A stretch of DNA of 64,000 nucleotides from contig NC_133901.1 of NCBI RefSeq assembly GCF_964199755.1, forward strand, positions 24,585,583 through 24,649,582, given 5' to 3'. Each line of letters begins with the position of its first letter. Position 1 is the stretch's first letter. The notes under the pieces were generated by a model, which was not told the DNA's origin, did not search any database, and saw only the letters and a list, made by a program, of their open reading frames with translations. Positions 62,301-64,000 of the stretch are shown one piece after another. This stretch comes from Larus michahellis. Its lineage: Eukaryota > Chordata > Aves > Charadriiformes > Laridae. Position numbers and translations under genes: made by a program.

Positions 62301-64000
62301 CTAGATTTTTATGTGGGGGTGTGTGCTTAGTTACTGGTATTACATACAGGTGTCCAAAGAGAATAAAGGTAGTACATTACAAAAGCTCATCAGAGAGACT
62401 GATATTGCTAAGCCTCAGAAATAAATTATGCATAAAGCAGATTGTGTGCTTCTACGTGCATGCTTTTGGTGAGAAAAGGATTATCAACTCACTTTCAGGG
62501 CTCTCTTGCAGATGTTTCCTTAATAATAATAGGCACTAGCGGAAAAAAAAGAAATTAATGCTGCTTCCAGTATTACCCGGTTTAATTCACTTAGTGTATT
62601 CATCCGTTCATCTTGTTAATAATCATTGGTAGAATGGTCTGATTAAAAGCATTGACGTGTAGTAAAGCTGAAATATTAGGCTGTATGTTATCAGCAAGGT
62701 TATATTTACTTGAATGCTAATTTAAAGGATTTGTCTCAGTGTGAGCTTCAGGAGCTAGCTGTTTCTTTTTAAACTGGATGTTCCCTCATAGGTTTTTGTT
62801 TACCAAAATTTTTGTAGTTTGGAATGCTTTTGTCTTGCTGATTTAACAAGCTTCTCTTCTAGCTCCACGTCTGTCTTTCTCCCATTTTGTTTCCACATGT
62901 CCTACCATTTCTCTTTGAACTGGTTTATCCCCTTATGACAAAACGAAGCTAGACTCTGTTCTTTCATATACTGAAGGTAGGTCAATATAGAGTAGTATGA
63001 AATTCTCCTTTTCCTTAGAGCTGTTTTACTTTTGCGATGCGTCTAGTCCTTCCAAGCTTGATTTATAGAATCAAGATATATTTAATTGAAACTGTTGTGG
63101 ATTTTGCCATTGATATAGCTGGCTTCAGGACTTGACTGATTCTAAATCTGTTTTTTCCCCTTAGGTAACATACTGTATTCAGTGACAAAACAATTCATAA
63201 CTGAATATAAAGATGTATTTTGCTTTACTTGTCATCACCTGTATCAGCCATTTCATTGTATGGGGCAGAATATTTTTCACATCTCAAATTAGCAAAACGT
63301 TATGGCACATAAATAAATCTAAATCTTATCAATAATTTAATTGATTTTTAAAGGAAAGTTATCATGTGCTTAGAGTTGTATCCACAGATAACTACTTCAC
63401 TAATTCAAGGCCCATTGGACAAATCCTTCTTTTTTTTTTAGCAGAGATTTAAAAAATATAATAATTAAAACTAATGTGCACTCCCCCAAAAATTTCCAGA
63501 ATCTTTGAGACCATCCATTCGGCCTGAAATTTAAACCTCCGGGTTGGCTTCTTCAGCATGGGCAAAATGGTTTGATCAGGTCCTACCAAAGCTGCTCCTA
63601 AGGGAGGCTTGACAGCAACATGAGACTAGTTGTTTGTCATGCCAGAGCAAATCCCTACTTCTGGCACGCCGTGTTATGTTTGTTTTCATGGGGTGGCTTG
63701 CACTCTGAAGTGGCTGCCCTCCTGTTGTGGTGAAAGACAGCTACTGGGTCAGCCATGCTGGGCTTTTTAATGAAGTTCTGTCTGATAGACTGACTGCCTT
63801 GGGAAAAGTAGTAATTATAAAATGATCTATAGTAATAGATGCACATATTTCTGTTGCATTCCAAAATTTCTGCATGCTTTCCCTCCTGAAATAATTTTTG
63901 TGGTGGTTAATCTATGGAACAAACTCTTCTGTCGTATAGTTTAAGCTATCATTCTGCTTTTTACTAAGTAAATTAAGATCAAGGCGTTTAAACTCAATAG
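59346..64000. other. Presumed PLS1 first intron or 5' flank, right part
   Basis: 4.6 kb in which I recognise no exon. It holds a T run at about 60872-60888 and a 191-codon open frame at 59771-60343 of unknown meaning. Confidence 0.45.

Overview
This window is vertebrate nuclear DNA, almost certainly from a bird. It is AT-rich, with multi-exon genes whose introns start GT and end AG, two CpG islands, and CR1 retrotransposon fragments ending in the bird-typical ATTCTATGATTCTAT-like 3' tail. It holds conserved DNA-damage and RNA-decay genes. I found no CRISPR array, operon, phage or bacterial system, and nothing that I can defend as an undescribed system.

Layout. (1) 13587 down to 528, minus strand: the first 16 coding exons of XRN1, the cytoplasmic 5'-3' exoribonuclease (residues 1-627, the whole catalytic region). 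The rest of the gene lies beyond the left edge. (2) About 13140-13960: CpG island at the XRN1 5' end. (3) About 13960-15187: short spacer and ATR 3' UTR. (4) 56678 down to 15188, minus strand: the complete coding region of ATR, the checkpoint PI3K-like kinase, in 47 exons. I placed every junction by reading frame. The exon lengths sum to 7974 nt (2657 codons plus stop) with no frame conflict, and all kinase motifs are intact. (5) About 56400-57830: CpG island at the ATR 5' end. By vertebrate synteny the divergent plus-strand gene should be PLS1 (plastin 1). A candidate untranslated first exon is visible, but no PLS1 coding exon. (6) 57840-64000: presumed PLS1 5' intron or flank, with one CR1 copy and one unexplained 191-codon open frame.

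ATR and XRN1 run head to tail on one strand, with only 1.6 kb between the ATR stop codon and the XRN1 start codon. Repeats are few: four CR1 fragments, a 37-base T run, and several short tandem duplications, of which the clearest is a perfect 40-bp duplication in the ATR/PLS1 island.

The most interesting biology is in ATR itself. The positions of human Thr1989 (autophosphorylation) and Ser428-Pro429 (Pin1 motif) are not conserved here, while the RRLS site matching human Ser435 and all catalytic residues are kept. These comparisons use recalled human sequence and need an alignment to confirm.
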